12,755 nt of DNA from an uncultured Nitrososphaera sp. (GCA_946480575.1 CAMLKF010000050.1:1-12755); one strand, 5' to 3'; positions 1 to 7,108 are shown, counted from the stretch's first letter. Translations and numbers: made by a program. The notes: generated by a model from the letters alone, not told the origin.

Positions 1-255
1 CTTATAACCGCAATATATAGAGTAAAAATCCTCCCTCAAAAGGCACAGGTATAACAAGGAGTGCCCGTGACATTATTATTATTATTATTATTCTCCACAC
101 CTTGTCGCTCCTATCATGTGTCTTGCAGCTTGTACCGAGAGGCGCACAGCCTTCGCACTTTTTTATTTTTAAGGAGTTCTGCCGGCGCAGCTTCCGGCGG
201 CTTCCGCCCCCCACCCGCCGCTTATCGAAATCACCATATTTGTTGACCCTTAGCG
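1..255. other. Non-coding or unassigned left edge with ATT tract and GC-rich stretch
   Basis: I find no convincing gene here. The stretch holds seven ATT units (72-92), a T-rich run (160-173) that on the minus strand resembles an archaeal TATA region, and a GC-rich block (181-222) with short complementary arms (GCCGG at 181-185, CCGGC at 194-198). Open frames cross it on both strands, but the minus-strand one turns the repeat into six consecutive ATA isoleucine codons and shows no recognisable domain, so I do not call it a gene. Confidence 0.5.
72..92. repeat. (ATT)7 trinucleotide tract
   Basis: Seven perfect tandem ATT units. A six-unit TTA tract in the same strand sense occurs at 8657-8674. 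Confidence 0.9.
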
Positions 256-283
256 GACAATATTGTCATTTCCCCTGTATAAA
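256..283 (+). promoter_or_regulatory. Perfect 12-bp palindrome next to a TATA box
   Basis: GACAATATTGTC (256-267) is a perfect palindrome ending 10 bp before TATAAA (278-283). By usual archaeal spacing transcription would start near 306, about 60 nt before the GTG start of the small gene at 366. A palindrome covering the region just upstream of the TATA/BRE is typical of an operator for a dimeric helix-turn-helix regulator. The repressor or activator role is inference. Confidence 0.45.
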
Positions 284-365
284 GTGAGAAATTGCCGGGG
301 ACTTGGATCTAGTTAAGAATTCTACAGTTGTTAAATGACATCAGAAGCATTGGAGTGAAAAGGCA

Positions 366-608
366 GTGATACTGGTGGTGTATAAACCTAAAAATCAGTC
401 GGACAAGAAAGGCTATTGGCTAAACGAATCAGTTTCACTAGGCATTCAGCCAAAACCGAAGAACGACCTTAATAATAATAATAAGGAAGAACTCGAAGCA
501 CTCGCTGATAACGTTAAGCAAGCCTATTATCAGGACTACAAGACAGCTTATAATGATGATGATGATAAAGAAGAGATCGATGATCCACGCTTTGATTACA
601 TCATTTAG
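366..608 (+). CDS. Small acidic hypothetical protein
   Basis: This 80-residue protein belongs to no family I recognise. It is hydrophilic, with no signal peptide or membrane segment. Low-complexity patches NNNNKEE (about residues 36-42) and NDDDDKEE (about 63-70) are written as tandem AAT and GAT codons, and the C-terminus is acidic. The GTG start at 366 is chosen because GGAGTG (352-357) forms a Shine-Dalgarno-like site about 8 nt upstream and a TATA box lies at 278-283. Its TAG stop overlaps the stop of the minus-strand small gene by 4 nt. The asparagine and aspartate runs may have grown by repeat slippage. Reading frame and start signals are fair; function is unknown. Confidence 0.5.
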   Translation: MILVVYKPKNQSDKKGYWLNESVSLGIQPKPKNDLNNNNKEELEALADNVKQAYYQDYKTAYNDDDDKEEIDDPRFDYII

Positions 609-775
609 GCGAGGCAGATCAAAACTTCAGCCAAGACCTTGCATGCTTTAGAAGATGTTGGCAGTTTTCTGAACAATAGTGAGATCATCGCATATGTAGC
701 AAAAGACTGGATAGTCTTGTGTTTTTCTTCCACAGCCGCTTCATGCAACAGAGACATATCCATACCTTTTTCCAT
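605..775 (-). CDS. Probable 56-residue hypothetical protein
   Basis: This minus-strand frame of 56 codons begins MEKGMDMSLLHEAAVEEKHK and ends in ...VLAEVLICLA. I recognise no family. The composition is protein-like, with an amphipathic charged N-terminal half followed by a more hydrophobic, helical-looking half. CTTTTAAG (793-800) is a TATA-like box about 22 nt before the ATG at 775; ATG codons at 763 and 757 are alternative starts. The stop overlaps the plus-strand gene ending at 608 by 4 nt. It could be an ordinary small gene or a chance frame; the promoter spacing and tail-to-tail packing favour a gene. Confidence 0.4.
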   Translation of the reverse strand: MEKGMDMSLLHEAAVEEKHKTIQSFATYAMISLLFRKLPTSSKACKVLAEVLICLA

Positions 776-962
776 TCCGGGTATTCATATGACTTAAAAG
801 CTTCAGGATGGTGAGACGCAGCAGCTCATCAGGTTTTTGTCTAAAATGTCACGACATGATTGAAAAACTACGTATTTTAATCGTGTTCAGCGAAGTCCTT
901 AGCCTTTGGCAGTAAAAGGTGATTTGCAACCAGCCAGAAAATCAGCTATAGCAGAATAGTCG
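776..962. other. Intergenic stretch, nothing convincing
   Basis: I see no gene here apart from an alternative minus-strand frame of the kinase tail that stays open down to 899 (see the kinase entry). The TATA-like box for the 56-residue gene lies at 793-800. Confidence 0.5.
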
Positions 963-1625
963 TCAATTTTCTTTGGAAGAGCGATAGGGTTTATGACGAC
1001 TTGCTGTTGTTGTTGTTGTTCTTGAATGCGCATTCTTGCCGCGTCGGCTGCGGCGGCCTTGGTTTTGTTGTGTGACACCCTGCTTTCTGTTACTTTCATT
1101 GTTGTCTAGACCATTTAATAAATTGGTATTATCACAAATTTTATCCATTAAGACTTTGGCTTGCTTCTGCTTTGCAGTCGTGATCTTGACGACCACCATT
1201 CCCTCAAGGGGCTGGCCATAGAGAACCGCCGAGCCTTCCGGCGCCATCACAAAGAGCGGAAGCGCCAGCAGGTCCTCCTCGCCTTCCACGAGCACCCTAA
1301 CGACTTCTCTGGATTTCAGAGCCCCCCGCAAGACATCTACTGCTTGCTTTGAAATAACACCAGCAGGGTTTGTGCACCGAATTTCTTGGGCTTGATAATT
1401 TGCAGGATAGCTCCGCTTTGATCTTCTCTCCTTGCCGTCAAAGACTGCAACATCTGGTATTATGCCAAAGCCAAACAGCCGTTCGGTGGTTGCATCGCCC
1501 ACGGCTATCACCTTCTTGGCGTCCTTGAGCAGTGACGATAACTTTTGTTTGGTTACTTTTTTGTCAGGAATGAGCGTACCAAAAGGCCGTTTTAATTTCT
1601 GAAAGTCTTCGGGGCTTTCAGGCAT
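963..1625 (-). CDS. GTP-dependent dephospho-CoA kinase (DUF359) with unusual C-terminal tail
   Basis: This enzyme phosphorylates dephospho-CoA with GTP, the last step of archaeal CoA synthesis. Family signatures are VIAVGDATTERL (residues 39-50), IIPDVAVFDGKERR (55-68), NPAGVIS (86-92), VEGEEDLLALP (113-123) and APEGSAVLYGQPLEGMVVVKI (128-148). The conserved domain ends near residue 165. A further 55 residues are asparagine-, arginine- and threonine-rich, including TTTTT, and do not look like the family. In that region another minus-strand frame (899-1099) reads Q-rich and then protein-like (KKIDDYSAIADFLAGC), so the native C-terminus is uncertain. The ATG directly follows the TAA of the Mrp gene (TAAATG), so the two are probably co-transcribed. 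The enzyme assignment is firm; the tail is not. Confidence 0.85.
   Translation of the reverse strand: MPESPEDFQKLKRPFGTLIPDKKVTKQKLSSLLKDAKKVIAVGDATTERLFGFGIIPDVAVFDGKERRSKRSYPANYQAQEIRCTNPAGVISKQAVDVLRGALKSREVVRVLVEGEEDLLALPLFVMAPEGSAVLYGQPLEGMVVVKITTAKQKQAKVLMDKICDNTNLLNGLDNNESNRKQGVTQQNQGRRSRRGKNAHSRTTTTTASRHKPYRSSKEN
1005..1020. repeat. TTG/CAA trinucleotide tract inside the kinase tail
   Basis: About five TTG units on the plus strand. On the minus strand they read as threonine codons (ACA) in the kinase frame and as glutamine codons (CAA) in the alternative frame. Confidence 0.8.
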
Positions 1626-2720
1626 TTACTGCTCTTTTTTGTCCTGCCCGTTGCCCTCGGCCTGCTCCTGTGCTTTCATTTCGGCGGCGATTATGCTTAT
1701 CCTGCCTGCGACCATCTTGGCAGCCTTGCTGAAGGCGTGTGCCTGCATCGATTCAGGCTCTGACACCACTGCAGGCTTGCCGATGTCGCTTCCTTCCCTA
1801 ATGCGTGGGTGAAGTGGGATTTCGCCTATGAATGGGATCTGAAATTCGTCGCTTATCCTCTTGCCGCCACCCTGGCCAAACAGGTATATCTGGTCGCTGC
1901 AGTGCGGGCACTGGAGGTAGCTCATGTTTTCAACCACACCAATGATTGGCACATTGAGCTTGTTGAACATGCCTATCGCCTTGATTGCGACATTCATGGC
2001 TACGTCCTGCGGCGTCGTGACGATGAGGATGCCGGTGATTGGTATCGTCTGGGCTATCGTGAGCGGTGCGTCGCCGGTTCCAGGCGGCAGATCAATGATA
2101 AGATAGTCAAGCTCACCCCAATTGACGTCCGTCAAAAATTGCTTTACGATGCCTGAAACAATTGGGCCCCTGTAGATGCCAGCCTGCTGCGACTGCTCAT
2201 AGAAAAAGCCCATAGAGATTACCTTTATGCCTCCTATTTCAGGAGGCTGGATCTTATTGTTGACAACCTCTGGCGATGCCTTCAGCCCAAGCATCAGGGG
2301 TACACTCGGGCCATAAATGTCTGAGTCAAGCAGGCCGACCTTGGCGCCCGTTTTTGCAAGCGCAAGTGCAAGGTTGACAGAGACGGTAGTCTTGCCGACG
2401 CCGCCTTTGCCGCTTGCCACGGCAACGATATTCTTGACGCCGGGCAGTAGCTCGTCCATGCCGAGCGCTCTGCCTTCCATCACGCGGGCAGTCACTCTCA
2501 TGTTGAGGTCCTTGACACCCAAGCCAGCCATGGCTGCCCTGACGTCGCGCTCGATGTCGCTGTTGAACGGGCATGCAGGAGTAGTGAGTTCAAGCGTAAA
2601 AGCTACTTTGCCATCATTTATCGACAGGTCTTTTATCATTCCCATTGATACAATGTCTTTATGCAATTCAGGGTCCACAACTTTTTTCAGCGAGTTGAGA
2701 ACCTGATCGACCGTTACCAT
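1626..2720 (-). CDS. Mrp/ApbC (Nbp35-like) Fe-S cluster carrier P-loop ATPase
   Basis: This is a cytosolic ATPase that binds an Fe-S cluster and passes it to apoproteins. Residues 1-90 form an MIP18/DUF59 domain with the TTPACPF motif (Cys50). The ATPase domain follows, with a deviant Walker A GKGGVGKTT (104-112), LLDSDIYGPSVP (130-141), the Walker B/switch region IIDLPPGTGDAP (208-219) and the cluster-binding CPHC (271-274). The C-terminal tail is Q/E/K-rich and probably disordered. At 364 residues it has the usual length for DUF59-Mrp fusions. ATTTAAAT (2745-2752) lies about 28 nt before the ATG, implying a leaderless transcript. The dephospho-CoA kinase follows without a gap. Client proteins cannot be told from context. 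Confidence 0.95.
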   Translation of the reverse strand: MVTVDQVLNSLKKVVDPELHKDIVSMGMIKDLSINDGKVAFTLELTTPACPFNSDIERDVRAAMAGLGVKDLNMRVTARVMEGRALGMDELLPGVKNIVAVASGKGGVGKTTVSVNLALALAKTGAKVGLLDSDIYGPSVPLMLGLKASPEVVNNKIQPPEIGGIKVISMGFFYEQSQQAGIYRGPIVSGIVKQFLTDVNWGELDYLIIDLPPGTGDAPLTIAQTIPITGILIVTTPQDVAMNVAIKAIGMFNKLNVPIIGVVENMSYLQCPHCSDQIYLFGQGGGKRISDEFQIPFIGEIPLHPRIREGSDIGKPAVVSEPESMQAHAFSKAAKMVAGRISIIAAEMKAQEQAEGNGQDKKEQ

Positions 2721-2743
2721 TTACAGAAAATTTGTCTTTACCG

Positions 2744-2752
2744 TATTTAAAT
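2744..2752 (-). promoter_or_regulatory. TATA-like box of the mrp gene
   Basis: ATTTAAATA on the minus strand is centred about 28 nt before the ATG at 2720, fitting a leaderless transcript. Confidence 0.6.
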
Positions 2753-2776
2753 CATCGTTTCGCGGAAACAAAAAGG

Positions 2777-3691
2777 TCAGGCGGGGAAGACTTTCCGCAC
2801 GTCCTGGAACCTCTTCCTCAGGGTCACGATGCTGATGTCGCCGGCCACTGCTATCTGCGCTTGGCTCACGTTCTCGCTTTCCTTCAAACAGGCAGCGTAG
2901 AGCACTGCAACTGCAAGCGCGTTTGGATCCTTGCCATGCGATATCGGCTCGCTCTTGATTGTGGAAAGCATTTCAAGGGCAGTTCTGTAGGTCTTTTCGC
3001 TTACCTTTGCCTTGTTTGCAATTCTTGCAAGGTACTTGTTTGAATCAATGACAGGCAGCTGCAGCTCTAGGTTTTGCACGAGCAGCCTGTAGCACTTGCC
3101 TGCAAATATCGCGTCTGTATTTGCAGCGACAGATATTTCTTCAAGCGTCCTCGGGATGGCAAGGTCCCTGCATGCCGCATACACGGCGGCGACTATGAGC
3201 GCTCTGATTGAGCGGCCCTTGATTATCCTCCTGTCCAGAGCCTTGCGGTAATTATAGGCAGCCTTTTCGATGAGCGTGTCGCTCAGCGACAGTTTGTCCT
3301 TTATTGTGCTCAGTATTGCAAACGCATTTTTCAGGTTACGATGGTAGCTTCTATTGTTGCTCGAGATCTTGTTCCACCTGCGCATCCTCTGGACCTTACT
3401 TCTCTGCTCCGCGCTGATGGCAACTCCGTTCGCGTCAACGTTAGAGTAGGAGATGAACGTGGAAAGCCCCATGTCATGAAAAGCCAAGGACGATGGCATG
3501 CCTGTCCTGCTTTTGCTTTCGATATCCTCACCAGAATACGAACGCCACTCCGGCCCCATCGACTCCATGTTGTCCTTGACGACCATGCCGCATGAAGAGC
3601 ATATCGCCTCGCTGGTCTCAGAGTCAAACACTATAGAGGTACTGTTGCAAAGAGTGCAAACGTCAGTTTCTGAGGCAAGTTTGTAACTCAT
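2777..3691 (-). CDS. tfb: Transcription initiation factor IIB (TFB)
   Basis: TFB binds the TBP-TATA complex and recruits RNA polymerase. Counting from the ATG at 3691, the N-terminal zinc ribbon has cysteines at about 12, 15, 31 and 34 (CTLC...CSSC). A B-reader/linker region with PEWRSY follows, then two cyclin repeats. The first contains RSIRALIVAAVYAACR and the second NALAVAVLYAACLKESENVSQ and SIVTLRKRFQDV. An in-frame ATG also exists at 3703. I prefer 3691 because CTTAAAAG (3716-3723, minus) is centred about 28 nt upstream of it but only 16 nt upstream of 3703. The resulting 304 residues are usual for archaeal TFB. Nitrososphaeria commonly carry several TFB paralogues, so this may be one of a set. 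Confidence 0.95.
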   Translation of the reverse strand: MSYKLASETDVCTLCNSTSIVFDSETSEAICSSCGMVVKDNMESMGPEWRSYSGEDIESKSRTGMPSSLAFHDMGLSTFISYSNVDANGVAISAEQRSKVQRMRRWNKISSNNRSYHRNLKNAFAILSTIKDKLSLSDTLIEKAAYNYRKALDRRIIKGRSIRALIVAAVYAACRDLAIPRTLEEISVAANTDAIFAGKCYRLLVQNLELQLPVIDSNKYLARIANKAKVSEKTYRTALEMLSTIKSEPISHGKDPNALAVAVLYAACLKESENVSQAQIAVAGDISIVTLRKRFQDVRKVFPA

Positions 3692-3715
3692 TACTGTGCA
3701 CATGAGGAGCTATTT

Positions 3716-3723
3716 CTTTTAAG
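3716..3723 (-). promoter_or_regulatory. TATA-like box of the tfb gene
   Basis: CTTAAAAG on the minus strand is centred about 28 nt before the ATG at 3691. It decides between the two candidate starts. Confidence 0.6.
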
Positions 3724-3806
3724 GCCCATGTTTACAATAGCATAGAAAATGTTGCACTGTACTGCAGGTTGCTACATAAGACTTTATCATAACACACACG
3801 CGTACT

Positions 3807-3814
3807 CTTTAAAC
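3807..3814 (+). promoter_or_regulatory. TATA-like box for the gene at 3838
   Basis: CTTTAAAC is centred about 27 nt before the ATG at 3838, consistent with a leaderless transcript. Confidence 0.6.
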
Positions 3815-3837
3815 AGGATAACCCGCTTTAGCTAGCA

Positions 3838-4398
3838 ATGCCAGTACTGGCCGAAGACGCCCGCGCGTCTGTTACAAGATCGTTCAGGTTCGAGACTGAC
3901 GTGCTGAATATGCTCGACGAGGAGGCGGGGCGAATGGGCATTTCTGTAAACGCCCTTGTAGGGATCATACTCACAAGGTACGCCGACTTTACGCGCTACC
4001 TTTCAAAAATAGACATGGTCGTCGTAAACCGCGAGATCCTGACTTCGCTGCTAGACCAGCTAGACGAGGATCAGCTTTATGAGATGGGTATAAAGCTCGG
4101 CGAGACCGTGCTGCCAGACACGGTTATCTTTTGGAAAAAGGAGCTAACCGAGAGGGCGGTCATGGAATACATCGAGAAGGTGATCTGCCGCTACGGCCAT
4201 CTTGGCACCTATGACGAAAAGCAGATGCCGGGCCGCGGCATGACCATAGTGGTACGCCACAGGCTCGGGCGGAAGGGCTCGCGCTTTCTGGAGGGCTACC
4301 TTCAGGGTGGCCTGAAACACACCCTCGGGCTTGACGCTAGCTTTGAAGTGACCGACTCGTCGGTCAAGTGCGAGATGCCGACTTCGGGCAGAAAGTAG
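3838..4398 (+). CDS. Uncharacterised protein with ribbon-helix-helix-like N-terminus
   Basis: I cannot name this 186-residue protein. The first 50 residues (VTRSFRFETDVLNMLDEEAG followed by RMGISVNALVGIIL) have the strand-helix-turn-helix pattern of ribbon-helix-helix DNA-binding proteins, with alternating residues in the strand, a charged first helix and a G-x-S/N turn. The remainder is mixed helical and strand sequence with no motif I recognise, and no membrane segment or cysteine cluster. A TATA-like box gives the ATG at 3838 a leaderless start. It sits alone between divergent TFB and Rpo7. A regulator or a dimeric RHH scaffold are the likely options; both are inference from the N-terminus. 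Confidence 0.7.
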   Translation: MPVLAEDARASVTRSFRFETDVLNMLDEEAGRMGISVNALVGIILTRYADFTRYLSKIDMVVVNREILTSLLDQLDEDQLYEMGIKLGETVLPDTVIFWKKELTERAVMEYIEKVICRYGHLGTYDEKQMPGRGMTIVVRHRLGRKGSRFLEGYLQGGLKHTLGLDASFEVTDSSVKCEMPTSGRK

Positions 4399-4411
4399 CC
4401 GGCGCTTATTA

Positions 4412-4418
4412 TTTAAAG
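4412..4418 (+). promoter_or_regulatory. TATA-like box before rpo7-spt4-nadC
   Basis: TTTAAAG lies 14 bp after the previous stop codon. The expected transcription start near 4440 leaves a leader of about 20 nt before the ATG at 4462. Confidence 0.5.
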
Positions 4419-4461
4419 CAAAAGTTCATAATGACCTCCGCATCAAAACTGCGTGTATATT

Positions 4462-5085
4462 ATGTTTGCCATAGTGCACATGAGCGATGTTGTCAGGATT
4501 CCACCAAACAGGCTGACTCATTCCCTCAAGGATGCCGCTATCCAGATACTCAAGGAAAAATACGAGAGCATGATAAGCCCTGAAGTCGGCTATGTCATCA
4601 TGATAACCGATGCCGACACGAGTTCCGTCGGCAAGCTGGTGGCCGGCGACGGCGCCACTTACCATAAAGTCACTTTCAAGGCGCTCACGTTTTACCCAAA
4701 GTTGCAGGAAGTCGTCGAGGGCGAAGTGGTTGAAATCACTGACTTTGGGGCGTTTGTCAGGATAGGCCCCACCGATGCTCTTTTGCACCTTTCCCAGATC
4801 ACCGACGACTACCTCAAAAGCGACGTCAAGCAGGGCGTCATTGTGGCAAACCAGACAGCAAGGTCGCTCAAGATTGGATCGAAGCTACGGGCAAGAATTA
4901 CTGCCGTCAGCCTTGGCAAGGGCGCAGGCATGGGCAAGATAGGCATAACGTGTAGGCAGCCGTTCTTGGGCGCCGTGGAATGGGTTGCCGAAGAGGTCAA
5001 GAAGGCCAAGGGAGGAGGAGGAGGCGGCGGCAAGCCCGCTCCAGCAGCTGCTCCCAAGGAAAAGAAGGGAGGCGACAAAAAGTAA
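4462..5085 (+). CDS. rpoE1: DNA-directed RNA polymerase subunit Rpo7 (RpoE', RpoE1)
   Basis: Rpo7 forms the stalk of archaeal RNA polymerase with Rpo4 and contacts emerging RNA. The N-terminal tip domain covers residues 1-80 and begins MFAIVHMSDVVRIPP, matching the usual family opening. It is followed by an S1/OB domain (VVEGEVVEITDFGAFVRIG, about 84-170). The start is set at the ATG at 4462 because a GTG nine bases upstream would only add three residues before that family opening. The last 25 residues are a Gly run followed by Pro/Ala/Lys-rich sequence and lie outside the core fold. A TATA-like box is at 4412-4418. The stop is immediately followed by the TTG start of Spt4, indicating an operon. 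Confidence 0.95.
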   Translation: MFAIVHMSDVVRIPPNRLTHSLKDAAIQILKEKYESMISPEVGYVIMITDADTSSVGKLVAGDGATYHKVTFKALTFYPKLQEVVEGEVVEITDFGAFVRIGPTDALLHLSQITDDYLKSDVKQGVIVANQTARSLKIGSKLRARITAVSLGKGAGMGKIGITCRQPFLGAVEWVAEEVKKAKGGGGGGGKPAPAAAPKEKKGGDKK

Positions 5086-5274
5086 TTGGCCAAGGAAAAG
5101 GCGTGTCGAAAGTGCAAGGTGATAACCACCGGTAAGGTCTGCCCAAACTGCAAGTCAACCGACTTGAGCCCCGACTGGTCCGGCATCATACTTGTGTTTG
5201 ACCCTTCAGGGTCACAGGTTGCCAAGACGCTTGACATTACAACCCCGAACAAGTACGCCCTGAAGGTCTCGTAA
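5086..5274 (+). CDS. spt4: Transcription elongation factor Spt4 (RpoE'')
   Basis: Spt4 is the small zinc-binding partner of Spt5 (NusG-like) and stimulates elongation by archaeal RNA polymerase. At 62 residues it has the usual archaeal length. Two cysteine pairs, CRKC (7-10) and CPNC (19-22), form the zinc site, and SPDWSGIILVFDPSGSQVAK is the typical Spt5-facing strand region. The start is TTG directly after the rpo7 stop (TAATTG). GGGAGG at 5067-5072 is a Shine-Dalgarno-like sequence at long spacing. Co-transcription with rpo7 is expected and is the common archaeal arrangement. Confidence 0.93.
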   Translation: MAKEKACRKCKVITTGKVCPNCKSTDLSPDWSGIILVFDPSGSQVAKTLDITTPNKYALKVS

Positions 5275-5275
5275 A

Positions 5276-6130
5276 TTGCAAGACCTGCAGACATTTTTTG
5301 ATGTCCGCGAAGCTCTGGCAAGATTTCTGCAGGAAGACATTGGCTCAGGCGACATTACAAGCCAGACCATCATCCCGGCAGGCAAGATTGCCAAGGCCAA
5401 GATAGTTTGCAAGTCTAGGAGCCCGGTAATAGTGTGCGGCCTGGAAGAAGCCGCCATGGTTTTTGACATCTGCGGCTGTGCAAGCGAAATTCTGACTAAA
5501 GACGGATCAAGGATCAAGAAGGGCAGGACTGTCATGAGGATTTCAGGCAGCGGTTGGGACATTCTGAAGGCTGAGAGGACTGTCCTCAACATCATAATGA
5601 GGATGAGCGGCGTGGCCACCGAAACCAGGCGGCTGGCAGACATGGCTAGTGGCGCCAAGGTGCTTGCTACCCGCAAGACTGCGCCGGGCCTGCGCTACTT
5701 TGACAAAAAGGCAGTCGTTGTTGGCGGCGGAGGCGCGCATAGGATGCGCCTTGACGAGACGATCCTGATAAAGGACAACCACCTTGCGCTTGCCGGCTCG
5801 CCAGAGCAATGCGTCACGCTTGCCAAGAAGAACGCCGGCTCGTCAATGAAAATAGAATGCGAAGTCCAGAGCAGCGATGAGGCGATAGCAGCGATTTCGG
5901 CCGGAGCCGACATCGTCATGCTCGACAATTTCACGCCGCGGCAGGCTGCAGACGCCATCAGGAAGATAACAAAGTTGGGCCTCCGCAAGAAGGCAAAGAT
6001 AGAGATCTCCGGTGGAGTCAATGAAAAAAACATCCACCAGTACGCCCGCGCAGGACCAGATTTTATTTCCCTTGGCTACATCACGCACTCGCCAAGGGCG
6101 GCAGATTTCAGCCTAGAAATCACGAGATAG
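5276..6130 (+). CDS. nadC: Nicotinate-nucleotide pyrophosphorylase (quinolinate phosphoribosyltransferase)
   Basis: NadC converts quinolinate and PRPP to nicotinate mononucleotide, CO2 and pyrophosphate in de novo NAD synthesis. Family landmarks are EDIGSGDITSQ (20-30), ERTVLN (100-105), TRKTAPGLR (132-140), GGGGAHRMRLDETILIKDNH (150-169), EVQSSDEA, DIVMLDNFTP, and ISGGVNEKNI followed by ISLGYITHSP near the C-terminus. At 284 residues it has the normal length. The start is TTG one base after the Spt4 stop, with a purine-rich GAAGG upstream, so it appears to be the third gene of the rpo7-spt4-nadC unit. Its 3' end overlaps nadA on the other strand by 11 bp. Confidence 0.95.
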   Translation: MQDLQTFFDVREALARFLQEDIGSGDITSQTIIPAGKIAKAKIVCKSRSPVIVCGLEEAAMVFDICGCASEILTKDGSRIKKGRTVMRISGSGWDILKAERTVLNIIMRMSGVATETRRLADMASGAKVLATRKTAPGLRYFDKKAVVVGGGGAHRMRLDETILIKDNHLALAGSPEQCVTLAKKNAGSSMKIECEVQSSDEAIAAISAGADIVMLDNFTPRQAADAIRKITKLGLRKKAKIEISGGVNEKNIHQYARAGPDFISLGYITHSPRAADFSLEITR

Positions 6131-7070
6131 CCAGCATGCGGTCAATCGCAAGCTTGGCTCTGTCTGCGACGCTCTTGGGCACTTTTACCTCATAGACGTT
6201 GTGGGCAAGTGAGTTGTACACCTTTTCAAGATCTATCTTTTTCATATACTTGCACACAGCGTCCCGCTTGATCGGTATGAACTCTTTGCTCGGGTTCTCC
6301 TTCTGCATCCTGTACAGGATGCCAGTTTCTGTCGCAACAACGAACTGCTTTGCGTCAGACGCTCTGGCGTGCTTCATCATGCCTTCCGTCGACAGTATGT
6401 GTCCTGTCTTGGACAGGTCGCCCTTTGACATGTGGTACATCGTCGATGAGGTGCAGCTGCATTCAGGGTGAACGAGGAAGTCGGCGCTCTTGAACGTGGC
6501 AAGCATCTTGTTGATATCCTCTGCCTTGATGCCGGCGTGCACATGGCATTCGCCGGGCCATATGTACATGTTCTTCCTCTTCGTCACCTCTGCAACATAC
6601 GAGCCGAGGAATAGGTCTGGCAGAAACAGCACTTCCCTGTCTTTTGGTATACTGCTTACCACCTTGACTGCGTTTGAGGACGTGCAGCAATAATCAGACA
6701 ATGCCTTGACATCGGCAGTGGTATTGACGTAGCTCACCACCACTGCGTCTGGATGCTCTGTCTTCCATGCTTGCAACTCCTGCGCGTTTATGGTTGAAGC
6801 AAGCGAGCATCCGGCTTCAAGGTCGGGTATCAGAACTTTTTTGTCCGGGCAAAGGATGGAAGCTGTCTCGGCCATAAAGTGGACGCCGCAAAAAACGATC
6901 ATGTCCGCGTCTGTCGTGTGCGCGTTCTTGGACAGCGCAAGCGAGTCTCCTATAAAGTCGGCTACGTCCTGCACTTCTGGCAGCTGGTAGTTGTGCGCCA
7001 AAATAACAGCGTTCCTTTCCTTCTTCAGTGCAAGGACCTGCTTCTTGTAGTCAAGATCTAGCACGGTCAT
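6120..7070 (-). CDS. nadA: Quinolinate synthase A
   Basis: NadA condenses iminoaspartate with dihydroxyacetone phosphate to quinolinate using a [4Fe-4S] cluster. Expected cluster ligands are Cys88 (DLEAGCSLA), Cys175 (WPGECHVHAG) and Cys273 (AVCKYMKK). Other conserved blocks are ILAHNYQLPEVQDVADFIGD (23-42), FCGVHFMAETA (60-70), VSYVNTTADVKALSDYCCTS (112-131) and LVHPECSC (199-206). At 316 residues it has the usual archaeal length. A TATA-like TTTAAA (7109-7114) suggests a leader of roughly 14 nt. It converges on nadC with an 11-bp overlap, so the two are transcribed from separate promoters toward each other. Confidence 0.95.
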   Translation of the reverse strand: MTVLDLDYKKQVLALKKERNAVILAHNYQLPEVQDVADFIGDSLALSKNAHTTDADMIVFCGVHFMAETASILCPDKKVLIPDLEAGCSLASTINAQELQAWKTEHPDAVVVSYVNTTADVKALSDYCCTSSNAVKVVSSIPKDREVLFLPDLFLGSYVAEVTKRKNMYIWPGECHVHAGIKAEDINKMLATFKSADFLVHPECSCTSSTMYHMSKGDLSKTGHILSTEGMMKHARASDAKQFVVATETGILYRMQKENPSKEFIPIKRDAVCKYMKKIDLEKVYNSLAHNVYEVKVPKSVADRAKLAIDRMLAIS

Positions 7071-7108
7071 GGCTTTTGATAAACATTAGGTGATCCATAG
7101 GCTTTACA

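Noticed and set aside
72..92. Triplet tracts considered as parts of a CRISPR or other spaced-repeat array
   Set aside because: They are simple tandem triplets without spacers, and no spaced repeat of 20 or more bases is visible anywhere in the window.
2..214. Minus-strand 70-codon frame across the ATT tract
   Set aside because: It includes six ATA codons in a row generated by the triplet repeat and shows no domain or promoter-supported start.
4368..4583. Plus-strand frame overlapping the end of the RHH-like gene and the start of rpo7
   Set aside because: It overlaps two well-supported genes in another frame and its translation looks like no known protein.
4809..5321. Minus-strand 170-codon frame opposite rpo7/spt4
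   Set aside because: It is antisense to firmly identified genes, and its proline run is only the reverse reading of the glycine codons of Rpo7.
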